From RGIG1927 sp045546275 (GTDB taxonomy: Bacteria > Bacillota > Clostridia > UMGS1883), in the NCBI GenBank assembly GCA_045546275.1, contig JAZQCM010000006.1, positions 1-64,000 of the forward strand: 64,000 bases of DNA, written 5' to 3'. Shown here piece after piece: positions 50,952-60,034 of the stretch. Below the pieces are notes generated by a model that worked only from the letters and a program-made list of their open reading frames with translations, ran no database searches and was not told the DNA's origin. The translations under genes were made by a program, and so were the position numbers. Each line of letters starts with the position of its first letter. Position 1 is the stretch's first letter.

Positions 50952-51741
50952 AATTACCAACCTCCAGAAAACCTTCAACGCAGGCACGGTAAACGCAAAA
51001 ACTGCCCTTGCAGGCTTTGATTTGACCATTAACGAGGGCGATTTTGTAACTGTTATCGGTGGCAACGGTGCAGGCAAGAGCACCATGCTCAACGCCATTG
51101 CAGGGGTGTGGAAGCCTGATTTCGGCAAAATTGAAATTGCCGGTGTTGATGTAACCGATATGCCCGAATACAAACGTGCAAAGTTTATCGGCAGAGTGTT
51201 CCAGGACCCCATGAAGGGTACTTCTCCCGACATGGAAATTGCGGAAAATCTTGCAATTGCCGAAAGAAGAGACGTTAAACGTAAATTGGTACGCGGTTGC
51301 ACAAAAAAGAACCGTGAATATTACAAAGAGCTTCTTACCCAGTTGAACTTAGGTCTTGAAAACCGACTTTCCACAAAGGTGGGTCTTCTGTCGGGCGGTC
51401 AGAGGCAGGCTGTAACACTTCTTATGGCAACAATCAAAAGACCGAAAATTTTGCTTTTAGATGAGCACACTGCAGCGCTTGACCCTAAAACTGCATCAAA
51501 GGTGCTTGAAATTACAAACAAGCTTGTAACAGAAAACCACCTTACAACCCTTATGATTACTCACAACATGCACGATGCAATTGAGTACGGAAACCGTCTT
51601 ATTATGATGAGTGAGGGCAAGGTTGTGGTTGATGTTTCGGGCGAAGAAAAGAAAAACCTTACCATTGAACAGCTTCTGGGCCTTTTTGAAAAGGCAAGCG
51701 GAAGCCAGATGCTTGACGATAAGGTAATGCTTTCAAAGTAA
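50944..51741 (+). CDS. ABC importer ATPase (COG1101 type)
   Basis: The 265-residue protein has Walker A GGNGAGKST (about residues 35-43), the ABC signature LSGGQRQA, Walker B ILLLDEH and the switch TLMITHNM. ATG 50944 follows GGAGGTG (50931-50937); a frame from 50926 would contain that site. It powers the COG2984/4120 system. Confidence 0.93.
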   Translation: MLKITNLQKTFNAGTVNAKTALAGFDLTINEGDFVTVIGGNGAGKSTMLNAIAGVWKPDFGKIEIAGVDVTDMPEYKRAKFIGRVFQDPMKGTSPDMEIAENLAIAERRDVKRKLVRGCTKKNREYYKELLTQLNLGLENRLSTKVGLLSGGQRQAVTLLMATIKRPKILLLDEHTAALDPKTASKVLEITNKLVTENHLTTLMITHNMHDAIEYGNRLIMMSEGKVVVDVSGEEKKNLTIEQLLGLFEKASGSQMLDDKVMLSK

Positions 51742-51743
51742 AC

Positions 51744-51774
51744 AAAAAAGACGTATGAAAATACGTCTTTTTTT
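51744..51774 (+). terminator. Terminator of the ABC operon
   Basis: AAAAAAGACGTAT pairs with ATACGTCTTTTTT around GAAA and runs into more T residues. An open frame begins inside this hairpin (see 51755-52483). Confidence 0.88.
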
Positions 51775-52483
51775 GTTTTTTTTTAAATATCCTATATTGG
51801 TGATTTGTTTGTATTATGTGGCAAAACTAAAAAATAAAGAAAAGCTTTTTCAAAAAGCTTACCAATTTGAAGATGAATGTGTTTATATTACAAATACCGA
51901 AAAATGCAAAAAGAAGTTTTTGAAAAGCGGAAAAAAGAACGTAATTTTTAAGGAAGAATTTTACGACGATTTGTTTTTTTCAAACCTGCTTTGTGAGGCT
52001 TGGGCCTATGACGAGGTTTTTTGCCTTGGATATGTTGAAAACATGGTAAAGGAAATCTCACAAAGGTTAAAGCTCACACTCCCCTTGGAAGAAATTGCTG
52101 TGTGTACCCAAAAGGGCGAAATGCTTACGAGCCTTTTGTCAGGCTACACAAAGCTTATTACCCTGTGCTTTGAAAAAGGCGAGGGCTATTTTGAAAATGG
52201 TGTACCCGTAAGGCAGGTTAAAAAGCTTAAAACAACTCCCGATTTAATTATTTACATTGCAAAGTCACCTCCTCTTTTTGACATTCCCACAATTGATTTA
52301 AGAGAAATCCCCAAAAGGGGCAGTAAAACCCTCACCTGGGACCGATTAAGCTTTAAAACGGATTTGTTTAATTTTGAAATCAACACCCCCGCTCTTTTAT
52401 ACTTTTTAAAAAAGGGCGAAATTAAGAATTTTGAATTAACAAGTCTTAGAAAAAAGTGCACAAGGATTTTTACTTTTAGTTGA
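51755..52483 (+). CDS. Unrecognised protein, start uncertain
   Basis: The frame encodes up to 242 residues and ends at the -35 box of the next promoter. The ATG at 51755 lies inside the terminator hairpin and has no ribosome-binding site, so the true start may be a TTG or GTG around 51797-51818; none has a good site either. The protein has a hydrophobic N-terminus, then a mixed alpha/beta region (KLTLPLEEIAVCTQKGEMLTSLLSGYTKLITLCFEKGEG), and may contain a Rossmann-like part. I do not recognise a family. Codon use matches its neighbours, so it is probably real. Confidence 0.55.
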   Translation: MKIRLFLFFFKYPILVICLYYVAKLKNKEKLFQKAYQFEDECVYITNTEKCKKKFLKSGKKNVIFKEEFYDDLFFSNLLCEAWAYDEVFCLGYVENMVKEISQRLKLTLPLEEIAVCTQKGEMLTSLLSGYTKLITLCFEKGEGYFENGVPVRQVKKLKTTPDLIIYIAKSPPLFDIPTIDLREIPKRGSKTLTWDRLSFKTDLFNFEINTPALLYFLKKGEIKNFELTSLRKKCTRIFTFS

Positions 52484-52508
52484 CTACAGCACAATTTCGT
52501 TATAAAAT
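52480..52508 (+). promoter_or_regulatory. Promoter of the MurJ-like gene
   Basis: TTGACT (52480-52485), 17 bases, TAAAAT (52503-52508), overlapping the end of the preceding frame. Confidence 0.65.
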
Positions 52509-52530
52509 ATAAGCGTTTAGGAGTGATATA

Positions 52531-54024
52531 GTGGTAAACGCTTATATTATGGTTGTGTTCGGAATACTGTGTGCCAAAATGGGTGGCTTTTTGCGTGACG
52601 CCGTTTTTGCTTCCGGCTTTGGCACGGGAGTGGAGTCTGATATTTATTTTCAGATTTTTGGCATTGCCAGCCTCATTTTCACCGCAGTAGGAAGTGCACT
52701 TTCAACACTTATTATTAAAAATGTAAATAAATCTGAATATGCTGAAGGCGACGGTCAAAACCGCTACGCCGCATATTTCATGAGAAATATTACTCTTCTT
52801 ATTGGTGCAATCACTCTGGTGCTCTACATTTTTGCAAAGCCCTTGGTGAAGGTTTTGTTGCCTGCTCTTACAGGGGCAGAATATGACATGGCTGTAAAGG
52901 TTATGTATATAATGCTGCCCAGCTTCATATTCATTGCCATTGCCTATATGATGAGCGGACTTTTGCAAAACAGAAGAGTGTTTTTCACACCGTCGATTAT
53001 GAGCCTGCCTTATAACATAATTGTTATATTTGTGCTCTTGTTGGGAGTTAACGACATTGTTAAAATCAGCATGATTACAACCTTTGGCTGGTTTTTGCAT
53101 ATTGTAATTCTTTTGCCCGATTTTTACAAAAAGGGCTACAGGTTCAGAATAAAGCCGGGTAAATCCTTAAAAGGTCACGGCATGGAAAACATTTCGGAAA
53201 CTGTTTTAATTTTCATTTCCGGATTAATGTTCCAGATTTGCTTTATGGTTGACAAAATGTGTGTTGCCTTTGAAGAGGGTATGGTTACAACCCTTTCCTA
53301 CGGAAGTAATTTGTTCATCACCTTTTCGGGCGTTTTTGTTGTGGCAATGAGCAGTGTGGTTTTCCCTGCCATAAGCCAGAACTACGAGCATGGCGAAATG
53401 GACTATGTGCGTGAGCTTATCCGCTACATGATAAAGCTCATGGTGTCTATTTTTGCTTTTTACCTTATTGCGGTGGTATTTTTCGGCGACTTTGCCGTAG
53501 GTCTCATTTATGAACATGGCGCCTTTACACAGCGGGACACATTAAAGGTTTCAATGGCATTTGTTATTTATTCCTTTGCAATTTTCGGCTATCTTGCGCA
53601 GAATGTTTTAAACAAGCTCTTCTATATTGCAGGCAAGTACACCTTGCCTGTGGTTGGTGCTGTGGTAATCGTTTTGTTAAACGGAATAATCGACACTTTG
53701 TTAGTTCCCTTATTCGGAGTTTATTTTGCGGCAATTTCCACAACCGTGCTTTTAAGCCTGTATGCAATGTTTATTGCAATAAAGCTCAAAAAAATAATCG
53801 GCACATATATCACAAAGGAGCTTGGTAAAACCTTAGGAAAAATTTGTGTTGCAACCATTCTTTCTGCAGTTTTATGCTTAGTTTTAAAGGCGGTAGTAAG
53901 CACAAACATTGTATCAACCCTTATATTGTTTGTGGTTGTAGCTCTGGTTTATATTCTTACCTTGTATTTTACGGGTGTGTTGAAGGATTTGTTCACAACG
54001 CCTTTGTCAAAGGTGCAGAAATAG
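52531..54024 (+). CDS. MurJ/MviN-family lipid II flippase
   Basis: The 497-residue protein has about 14 predicted membrane segments and the MurJ-like N-terminal GGFLRDAVFASGFGTG, matching the MOP-superfamily flippase that turns lipid II over the membrane for peptidoglycan synthesis. The start is GTG at 52531, 7 bases after AGGAG (52519-52523). It shares an operon with the degenerate vWA protein that follows by 14 bases. A related exporter of another lipid-linked glycan cannot be excluded. Confidence 0.85.
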   Translation: MVNAYIMVVFGILCAKMGGFLRDAVFASGFGTGVESDIYFQIFGIASLIFTAVGSALSTLIIKNVNKSEYAEGDGQNRYAAYFMRNITLLIGAITLVLYIFAKPLVKVLLPALTGAEYDMAVKVMYIMLPSFIFIAIAYMMSGLLQNRRVFFTPSIMSLPYNIIVIFVLLLGVNDIVKISMITTFGWFLHIVILLPDFYKKGYRFRIKPGKSLKGHGMENISETVLIFISGLMFQICFMVDKMCVAFEEGMVTTLSYGSNLFITFSGVFVVAMSSVVFPAISQNYEHGEMDYVRELIRYMIKLMVSIFAFYLIAVVFFGDFAVGLIYEHGAFTQRDTLKVSMAFVIYSFAIFGYLAQNVLNKLFYIAGKYTLPVVGAVVIVLLNGIIDTLLVPLFGVYFAAISTTVLLSLYAMFIAIKLKKIIGTYITKELGKTLGKICVATILSAVLCLVLKAVVSTNIVSTLILFVVVALVYILTLYFTGVLKDLFTTPLSKVQK

Positions 54025-54038
54025 GAAAGGAATTTGTA

Positions 54039-54575
54039 ATGAAGGATAATCGCAAGGAATTTGTATTTGTAATCGGAAAAAGTGAGGGCATGGACCAAAA
54101 AAAAGTCATTGAAGGCTTTAACAGCATTGTTGAAGCACAAAAAAACGGCAAGGACGAAAGCATTTTTACTCTTGTGTTTTTTAATGATGACATTAAGGTG
54201 TCATTTGATGGTGTGAGCTTAAAAAGGCTTCGCAAATACACCGACCGAACCTATGTTCCAAAGGGCAGAAGTGCTCTTTACGATGCCATTGGCAAAACGA
54301 TGGATATGGTTGGCGAAAGACTTTCTGTAACTCCCGACTACGACATGCCAAACCAGGTGTGCATGATAATAATCGGTGAAAACGATAATGCAAGCACCGT
54401 GTATGAGCACTCAAGAATAGACGACATGATAAAAACCCAGAAATATATTTACAAGTGGGATTTTGTGCTCTATTCCAACGAAGAGGTTCATTTCGACATT
54501 CAAAAGGGCGGAAGAATAAACGACTGGGAAAAAATGTTTAAAACAATAAACGATTATATTACAATGTTAAGATAA
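54039..54575 (+). CDS. Degenerate von Willebrand A-like protein
   Basis: The 178-residue protein has the size and strand order of a single vWA domain (RKEFVFVIGKSEGMDQKK; GRSALYDAIGKTMDMVGERL; VCMIIIGENDNASTV). The usual MIDAS DxSxS is changed to GKSEG and the second-site TDG to IGE, so metal binding is probably lost. The start is ATG 54039 with AAAGGA 6 bases upstream; a frame from 53844 overlaps the flippase gene. Possibly a regulatory or binding protein acting with the flippase; function not known. Confidence 0.72.
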   Translation: MKDNRKEFVFVIGKSEGMDQKKVIEGFNSIVEAQKNGKDESIFTLVFFNDDIKVSFDGVSLKRLRKYTDRTYVPKGRSALYDAIGKTMDMVGERLSVTPDYDMPNQVCMIIIGENDNASTVYEHSRIDDMIKTQKYIYKWDFVLYSNEEVHFDIQKGGRINDWEKMFKTINDYITMLR

Positions 54576-54597
54576 AAGGTGCTCATTGAGCACCTTT
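54574..54597 (+). terminator. Terminator of the flippase operon
   Basis: AAAAGGTGCTCA pairs with TGAGCACCTTTT with almost no loop, immediately after the stop codon. Confidence 0.85.
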
Positions 54598-54660
54598 TAA
54601 TTCTTTACAATGTGTTCACAATTGTAACAGTAGCGAAATATAAGCTTAACTGTGGCGTAA

Positions 54661-54689
54661 TTGACAAAAACTTCTTGCAATAATATAAT
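54661..54689 (+). promoter_or_regulatory. Consensus promoter of the SLH/CAP-like protein
   Basis: TTGACA (54661-54666), 17 bases, TATAAT (54684-54689): perfect consensus, fitting an abundant surface protein. Confidence 0.92.
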
Positions 54690-54695
54690 ATTGGT

Positions 54696-54822
54696 GAGAT
54701 GAGGGAGAGTTTCCCTGTTTGAAAAAAATAAACCGGAAAAGGCACTGCGGTGGCGTTGCCACGGAGGAGCGCATTTGACCGGATTGGGTTTATTAGAAAA
54801 AAGAGAAAGGAAGGAAAACAAT
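54696..54822 (+). promoter_or_regulatory. Structured 5' leader of the SLH gene
   Basis: A ~127-base leader forms a long-range helix AATAAACC (54727-54734) with GGTTTATT (54787-54794), enclosing a GTGGC-GTT-GCCAC hairpin. Stable leaders are known to protect S-layer mRNAs in other bacteria; that role is an inference. Confidence 0.55.
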
Positions 54823-57800
54823 ATGAAAAATCTCAGAAGAACATTATGTACTTTTCTTGTTGTTGTAATGCTTTTAGGCTCTGTTTCCGTAGCAGAAGCA
54901 TCACGTTTTTACGACGTGGACAATGGCGACAAGTATGCGGAAGCAATTGAACTTTTAGCAGGCCTTAACATTATCACAGGCTATGAAGACGGCAAGTTCA
55001 AGCCCAATGCAACCATAACAAGAGCAGAAGCTGCAACAATTATGGTAAGAGTTCTGGGCTATGAATATGATGTAGTAAAGGGTGCAACAGATTATTCCGA
55101 CGTTCACAGAAATCACTGGGCGTCAGGCTACATCAACATAGCATCAGCTAACGGCATTATCAACGGTTTCCCTGACGGCACATTCCGTCCCGAAGAAAAT
55201 GTTACATACGAACAGATGGTAAAAATGATAGTTTGCGCAATAGGCCACGAGCTTAAAGCCGACAACTATGGCGGATACCCCCAGGGCTATATCCGTGCGG
55301 CAAGTGAGGCAACCGTAACAAAGGGCATTTCCGGTTATGTTGGCCTTCAGGCACCCAGAGGCATGGTGGCACAGCTCATTTACAACGCCTTAGAAGTTGA
55401 AATGATGGATGCTACAAGCTTCAGCACAGGTATTTTAGGCAACACATATTCTTTAAACGGAAAAACAATCCTTTCGGATTATCTCGGTATTGAAAAGGTT
55501 GACGCTGTTGTAACAGGAACTTATCTTGCCGAGGCAAACTATTCTGCAAGAGACAAGTTTGTAACAATGGACATCACAAAGGTTTACGAGCTTAAAAACC
55601 GTAAGAGCAAGCTTCTTTACGAAGAAGGCGACAGCGTTGATTTCCAGGAAGCTGAATATTCCTATGCTAATCGTTTCCTTGGCTATGCAGTAACTGCATA
55701 TGTAGGCGAAGATGAAGATGGTGTTGACACAGTATTTTCCATCACACTTGACGATTCCAGAAACGATGTTATAGAAATTACACAGAAGAACTTCTTCGCA
55801 CAGGAAAGTGACGATAAGGTTATCAGTTATTCAAAGCGCGCAACTGATAAGAAAACCACAACTATCGATATTGAAAGAGATCTTCTTGTTGTGGTAAACG
55901 GTGTTGTTTCCGAAAAGTCCATTGAAGAATACTACGACGACTTTGATGTTATGGAAGTTATCAACAACGACCGTGACAGCAAGTACGATGCAGCATTCAT
56001 CACTCTTTATGACGAATCCGAAGGTGTTGAATTTGTTGTTACAGAAATCGACACAGAGGACGACACATGGTATTTTGAAGGCGACGACGGCGAGCTTGAG
56101 CTTGAAATGGATAACGATGATTTTGTTATCACAATCATCCGTGACGGCGAGGTTTGCGATGCTTCCGACATTGAAATAGGTGACGTTGTTACATGTCTTG
56201 ATGCATCCGCAGCTGTTTTCACAGTCTATGTATCCAGCGAAACTGTTCGCGGAACAATTGACGAAGTTGACTACGATGAAGACGTATACTACATCGGAAG
56301 AAATGAATACACACTTTCTCCTGCATTCTCAGAAGAGCTTGAAGCAGGTGACGAGGGTACATTCTATCTTAACTACCAGGGCAAGATTGCATACACAACA
56401 GTTAAGAGCACAGTAACCAACGGTGACTATGTGTTCGTAACAAACTACGACACATCTGTGAGATTCAGCAAAACTACTTACTTGGTTCAGGTTGTTACCG
56501 CTAACGGTTCGGTTAAAACATATACTTTAAAGAACAAAATGAAGTATATCGATGCCAACGGTAATCTTTTCAAAAATGCAACAGCCAAGGACGTATACAA
56601 TTATCTTTTGGCAACAAAAACTGACCTTTCCAATGCATTTGGCATCAACGGCTATACAGGTCTTGCGAGAGTGAAGGCTTCTTCCTCCGGCGTTATTTCC
56701 GAAATTTACATTCCCGGTAAGTACGAAGAGTTCTATGCACAGACAAAGTACGCTTCCGAAAACAGCAAGGAATATTCCGAAAGACGTGAAACCTATGGTA
56801 ACTATGACCTTGACAAGGACGTATTGGTGTTCAGAATTGACGACACAGAAGAATATATTTCCGATGCAGTAGAGGTTGGAACAGTAGGTGAATATTTCAC
56901 AGACGGCGACAACTACGTGTTTGTTGCATACGGTGAACGTGATGACGACATTGAAGTGCTTGTTCTTACCGATGGTATTGCAACAGCAAACTACGAAGAC
57001 CATGCAGTATTGGTAACAAAGGTTTCCACAGTTGCGGTGGAAGGAACAAGAACTGACAAAATCGTAGGTATCCAGAACGGCAAAACAGTAACCTACGTTG
57101 TTGACCCCGACGAAAGCTTTGATGTTGAAACAGGTAACATTATTTTGGTAAGCAGCAATGCACAGGGATATATTACAAAGCTTGAAAAGGTTGCCAACAC
57201 AACAAAGGATCCTGACGACTTGTACACAGCGTTTGACGGTGTGGACATTCCTTCCGATACAGATGCAGGTGTGTTCGGCGGTATGATTGAAGAAAAGAAC
57301 ACTAAGAGATTCTATATCGAAGGTGTTGAAGAACCCTTCTACGGCGACAATATCACTGCATTCTATCTTATTGATTACACAGCAAGGGAAACTATATTTG
57401 AAAAGGGTTCCATGTCTTCTATAAAGGACACAAAGGATGTAACAAGCTACATCATTGCAAGAACATATGAAGACGACACAATCGACGTGTTCGTATTCAA
57501 GGTGGATGCTGATGAATACCTCATTCCCACTACCGACATCTGGGATAAGAGTATTTCTGTAGAAGATCCCACCGAGCCTGCAACAGAAGCGACAGAGCCC
57601 ACAACCGAGGCAACTGAAGCTACAACAGAAGCGACAGAGCCCACAACTGAGGCAACTGAAACTACAACAGAAGCGACAGAGCCCACAACCGAGGCAACTG
57701 AAGCTACAACAGAAGCCACAGAACCTACAACCGAGGCAACTGAATCTACAACAGAAGCGACAGAACCTACAACTGAGGCAACTGAAGCTACAACAGAAGC

Positions 57801-58476
57801 GACAGAACCTACAACCGAGGCAACTGAAGCTACAACAGAAGCCACAGAACCTACAACTGAGGCAACTGAAGCTACAACAGAAGCCACAGAGCCCACAACT
57901 GAGCCAACTGATGCTACAGTGGCTGCAACAGAGCCTTCAGAGGATGATGAAATAGTTCTTGCAGGCATGGCAACAGAAGCTCCCACAGAGGCTCCCACTG
58001 AAGCGCCTACAGAAGCGGAAACAGTGGCTCCTACAGAAGCTCCTACAGAAAAAGCAACTGAAGCACCCACTGAAAAGGCAACAGAAAGCGCAGAAGAAAA
58101 AATGATGAAAGAGGTACTTAACCTTGTAAACAAAAAGAGAGCCGAATTAAAGCTCAAGAGCGTTACATGGGATAAGAACCTGGAAGCGGTTTGCAAGAGC
58201 TACGTTAAGGAAATGATTTTAAATTCAAGACTTGACCGTACAGGCAAAACAGGCTCCACACTTGCAACTCGTCTTACAGGCGGAAAGGTAGTGTACACAG
58301 TTGCGTTTGAAAGCCTTGCGAAGGGCGCAAAAACAGCCGAAGCGGTTGTTAATGCATGGTTAGGCTCTGACGTAAACAAGAGCACAATCATTGATGCAAA
58401 CATTACAAAGCTTGCGGTATTCCTTGAAAAGGATGCATCCGGCAGCTACTACTGGTACATGGTGGCAACTAACTGA
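54823..58476 (+). CDS. SLH surface protein with Thr/Glu-rich repeats and a divergent CAP-like domain
   Basis: The 1217-residue protein has a signal peptide (1-26). SLH repeats follow (about 28-85 and 90-150, with a third weaker one to about 205; TGYEDGKFKPNATITRAEAA, NGFPDGTFRPEENVTYEQM). A long acidic beta-rich body reaches residue about 910, then eight 14-residue repeats of the type TEATEPTTEATEAT (residues about 921-1032) and a shorter APTE-rich stretch. The C-terminal domain (about 1090-1217) resembles CAP/SCP folds (LNLVNKKRAELKLKSVTWDKNLE) but lacks the usual GENIA and SPGH residues. ATG 54823 has GGAAGG 8 bases upstream. Likely a major cell-wall protein; no enzyme motif is intact. Confidence 0.83.
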   Translation: MKNLRRTLCTFLVVVMLLGSVSVAEASRFYDVDNGDKYAEAIELLAGLNIITGYEDGKFKPNATITRAEAATIMVRVLGYEYDVVKGATDYSDVHRNHWASGYINIASANGIINGFPDGTFRPEENVTYEQMVKMIVCAIGHELKADNYGGYPQGYIRAASEATVTKGISGYVGLQAPRGMVAQLIYNALEVEMMDATSFSTGILGNTYSLNGKTILSDYLGIEKVDAVVTGTYLAEANYSARDKFVTMDITKVYELKNRKSKLLYEEGDSVDFQEAEYSYANRFLGYAVTAYVGEDEDGVDTVFSITLDDSRNDVIEITQKNFFAQESDDKVISYSKRATDKKTTTIDIERDLLVVVNGVVSEKSIEEYYDDFDVMEVINNDRDSKYDAAFITLYDESEGVEFVVTEIDTEDDTWYFEGDDGELELEMDNDDFVITIIRDGEVCDASDIEIGDVVTCLDASAAVFTVYVSSETVRGTIDEVDYDEDVYYIGRNEYTLSPAFSEELEAGDEGTFYLNYQGKIAYTTVKSTVTNGDYVFVTNYDTSVRFSKTTYLVQVVTANGSVKTYTLKNKMKYIDANGNLFKNATAKDVYNYLLATKTDLSNAFGINGYTGLARVKASSSGVISEIYIPGKYEEFYAQTKYASENSKEYSERRETYGNYDLDKDVLVFRIDDTEEYISDAVEVGTVGEYFTDGDNYVFVAYGERDDDIEVLVLTDGIATANYEDHAVLVTKVSTVAVEGTRTDKIVGIQNGKTVTYVVDPDESFDVETGNIILVSSNAQGYITKLEKVANTTKDPDDLYTAFDGVDIPSDTDAGVFGGMIEEKNTKRFYIEGVEEPFYGDNITAFYLIDYTARETIFEKGSMSSIKDTKDVTSYIIARTYEDDTIDVFVFKVDADEYLIPTTDIWDKSISVEDPTEPATEATEPTTEATEATTEATEPTTEATETTTEATEPTTEATEATTEATEPTTEATESTTEATEPTTEATEATTEATEPTTEATEATTEATEPTTEATEATTEATEPTTEPTDATVAATEPSEDDEIVLAGMATEAPTEAPTEAPTEAETVAPTEAPTEKATEAPTEKATESAEEKMMKEVLNLVNKKRAELKLKSVTWDKNLEAVCKSYVKEMILNSRLDRTGKTGSTLATRLTGGKVVYTVAFESLAKGAKTAEAVVNAWLGSDVNKSTIIDANITKLAVFLEKDASGSYYWYMVATN
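57583..57918 (+). repeat. 42-nt coding tandem repeat, 8 units
   Basis: Eight in-frame 42-base units encode TEATEPTTEATEAT with a few changes (T or S in place of A; P in the last unit). Synonymous differences between units show the repeat is held at protein level. Such Thr-rich linkers are often O-glycosylated wall spacers. Confidence 0.9.
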
Positions 58477-58483
58477 TCAAAAT

Positions 58484-58513
58484 AAAAAGAGAGAGCTATG
58501 CTCTCTCTTTTTT
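58484..58513 (+). terminator. Terminator of the SLH/CAP-like gene
   Basis: AAAAAGAGAGAGC pairs with GCTCTCTCTTTTT around a short TAT loop. Confidence 0.88.
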
Positions 58514-58527
58514 GCACTAAAAACATA

Positions 58528-58556
58528 TAGACAAAAGGTGCAAATCGTTATATAAT
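58528..58556 (+). promoter_or_regulatory. Promoter of the upp-proBA operon
   Basis: TAGACA (58528-58533), 17 bases, TATAAT (58551-58556). Confidence 0.8.
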
Positions 58557-58592
58557 AATTTTAATAATGATAATAACAAAGGAGAATTTGTT

Positions 58593-59225
58593 ATGGAAAA
58601 TGTATTTATTATGGATCATCCTCTCATCACACACAAGCTTGCCATTTTACGTGACAAAAACACAACAAGCAAGCAGTTCCGTGAACTTGTAAGCGAAATC
58701 GGCATGCTTATCTGCTACGAAGCAACACGTGATTTACCTCTTACAGAAGTTGAAATTGAAACACCTCTTGTAAAGGCAAAATTTGGCATGGTTAAATCCA
58801 TGAAGCCTCTTTTGGTGCCCATTTTACGTGCAGGCTTAGGTATGGTTGAGGGCGTAATGAACTTTTTGCCCAACTCTGCAGTGGGCCACATTGGTCTTGC
58901 ACGAAATCACGAAACCTTAGAGCCTGAGCTTTATTATTACAACATGCCCTCCGATGCAGGAGAAAGAACTGTTTTTGTTCTTGACCCAATGCTTGCAACA
59001 GGCGGCAGCTGCAGTGCGGCAATCAAGCTCATAAAAGAAAGAACAGGAGCAAAGAGAATTAAGCTCATGAGCATTGTTGGTGCACCTGTAGGTGTTGAAC
59101 GAGTACATCGTGAACACCCCGATGTACAGATTTACGTTGGCGTAATGGATGAAAAGCTCAACGAAAAGGGCTACATTCTTCCGGGTCTTGGCGATGCCGG
59201 CGACAGACTTTTTGACACATTTTAA
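58593..59225 (+). CDS. upp: Uracil phosphoribosyltransferase
   Basis: It salvages uracil to UMP with PRPP. The 210-residue protein has PILRAGLGMVEGV, the PRPP loop VLDPMLATGGSC (about residues 129-140) and the uracil-binding end YILPGLGDAGDRLFDT. It precedes proB by 12 bases. Confidence 0.97.
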   Translation: MENVFIMDHPLITHKLAILRDKNTTSKQFRELVSEIGMLICYEATRDLPLTEVEIETPLVKAKFGMVKSMKPLLVPILRAGLGMVEGVMNFLPNSAVGHIGLARNHETLEPELYYYNMPSDAGERTVFVLDPMLATGGSCSAAIKLIKERTGAKRIKLMSIVGAPVGVERVHREHPDVQIYVGVMDEKLNEKGYILPGLGDAGDRLFDTF

Positions 59226-59237
59226 TGGAGTAAACAA

Positions 59238-60026
59238 ATGAACTTAAGAGAAAACCTTTCAAAAACAAAGAGGGTTGTGTTCAAGGTGGGCACATCCTCT
59301 CTTACATATCCCAACGGCAGGTTGAATATTAATAAAATTGACATACTTGTAAGGGTAATTTCCGACCTTAAAAATCGTGGTATGGAGGTTGTGTTGGTAT
59401 CAAGCGGTGCCATTGGCGTAGGTGTGGGCAAATTAGGTCTTTCCGAAAAACCCAAGGACATGCCGGGTAAGCAGGCTGCAGCAGCCGTTGGTCAGTGCGA
59501 GCTTATGTATCTTTACGACAAGCTTTTTTCCGAATATGGCCACATCACAGGCCAGGTGCTTTTAACAAAGGACGCAATTGAACATGAAGACAGGCGTCAG
59601 AACGCTCACAATACCTTCATTACCCTTATCAAAATGGGTGTTGTTCCCATTGTAAACGAAAACGACGCCGTTTCCACCGAAGAAATTGAATTCGGTGACA
59701 ACGACACCCTTTCTGCTTATGTTGCATGCCTTTGTGAAGGTGACCTTCTTGTAATATTAACAGACATTGACGGCTTGTACGACTCTGACCCCAGAAAAAA
59801 CAAGGATGCACGCCTTATAAGCCAGGTTGAAAAAATTACCGACGACATTTTAAATGCGGCAGGCTCGGCAGGCTCATCCAGGGGCACAGGCGGTATGATT
59901 ACAAAGCTCCATGCGGCTAAAATTGCATCCGATGCAGGCATTAAAACCATTGTGTGCAATGCCGACGACCCCAAGCTTATATATGAAATTTTTGAAGAAA
60001 AAGAAATAGGAACTATCTTTAAGTAG
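59238..60026 (+). CDS. proB: Glutamate 5-kinase
   Basis: First step of proline synthesis: phosphorylation of glutamate. The 262-residue amino-acid-kinase protein has VVFKVGTSSLT, VSSGAIGVG and FGDNDTLSAYVA, and lacks the C-terminal PUA domain of longer ProB proteins. It is coupled to proA. Confidence 0.96.
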   Translation: MNLRENLSKTKRVVFKVGTSSLTYPNGRLNINKIDILVRVISDLKNRGMEVVLVSSGAIGVGVGKLGLSEKPKDMPGKQAAAAVGQCELMYLYDKLFSEYGHITGQVLLTKDAIEHEDRRQNAHNTFITLIKMGVVPIVNENDAVSTEEIEFGDNDTLSAYVACLCEGDLLVILTDIDGLYDSDPRKNKDARLISQVEKITDDILNAAGSAGSSRGTGGMITKLHAAKIASDAGIKTIVCNADDPKLIYEIFEEKEIGTIFK

Positions 60027-60034
60027 GTGTAAAC

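Noticed and set aside
57583..57918. Possible CRISPR-like repeat array
   Set aside because: The 42-base units are contiguous, in frame and coding, with no spacers.
57447..58196. Antisense frame of 249 codons rich in Val, Ala and Ser
   Set aside because: It is the mirror of the TEAT tandem repeat in the SLH protein; low complexity and no start signal.
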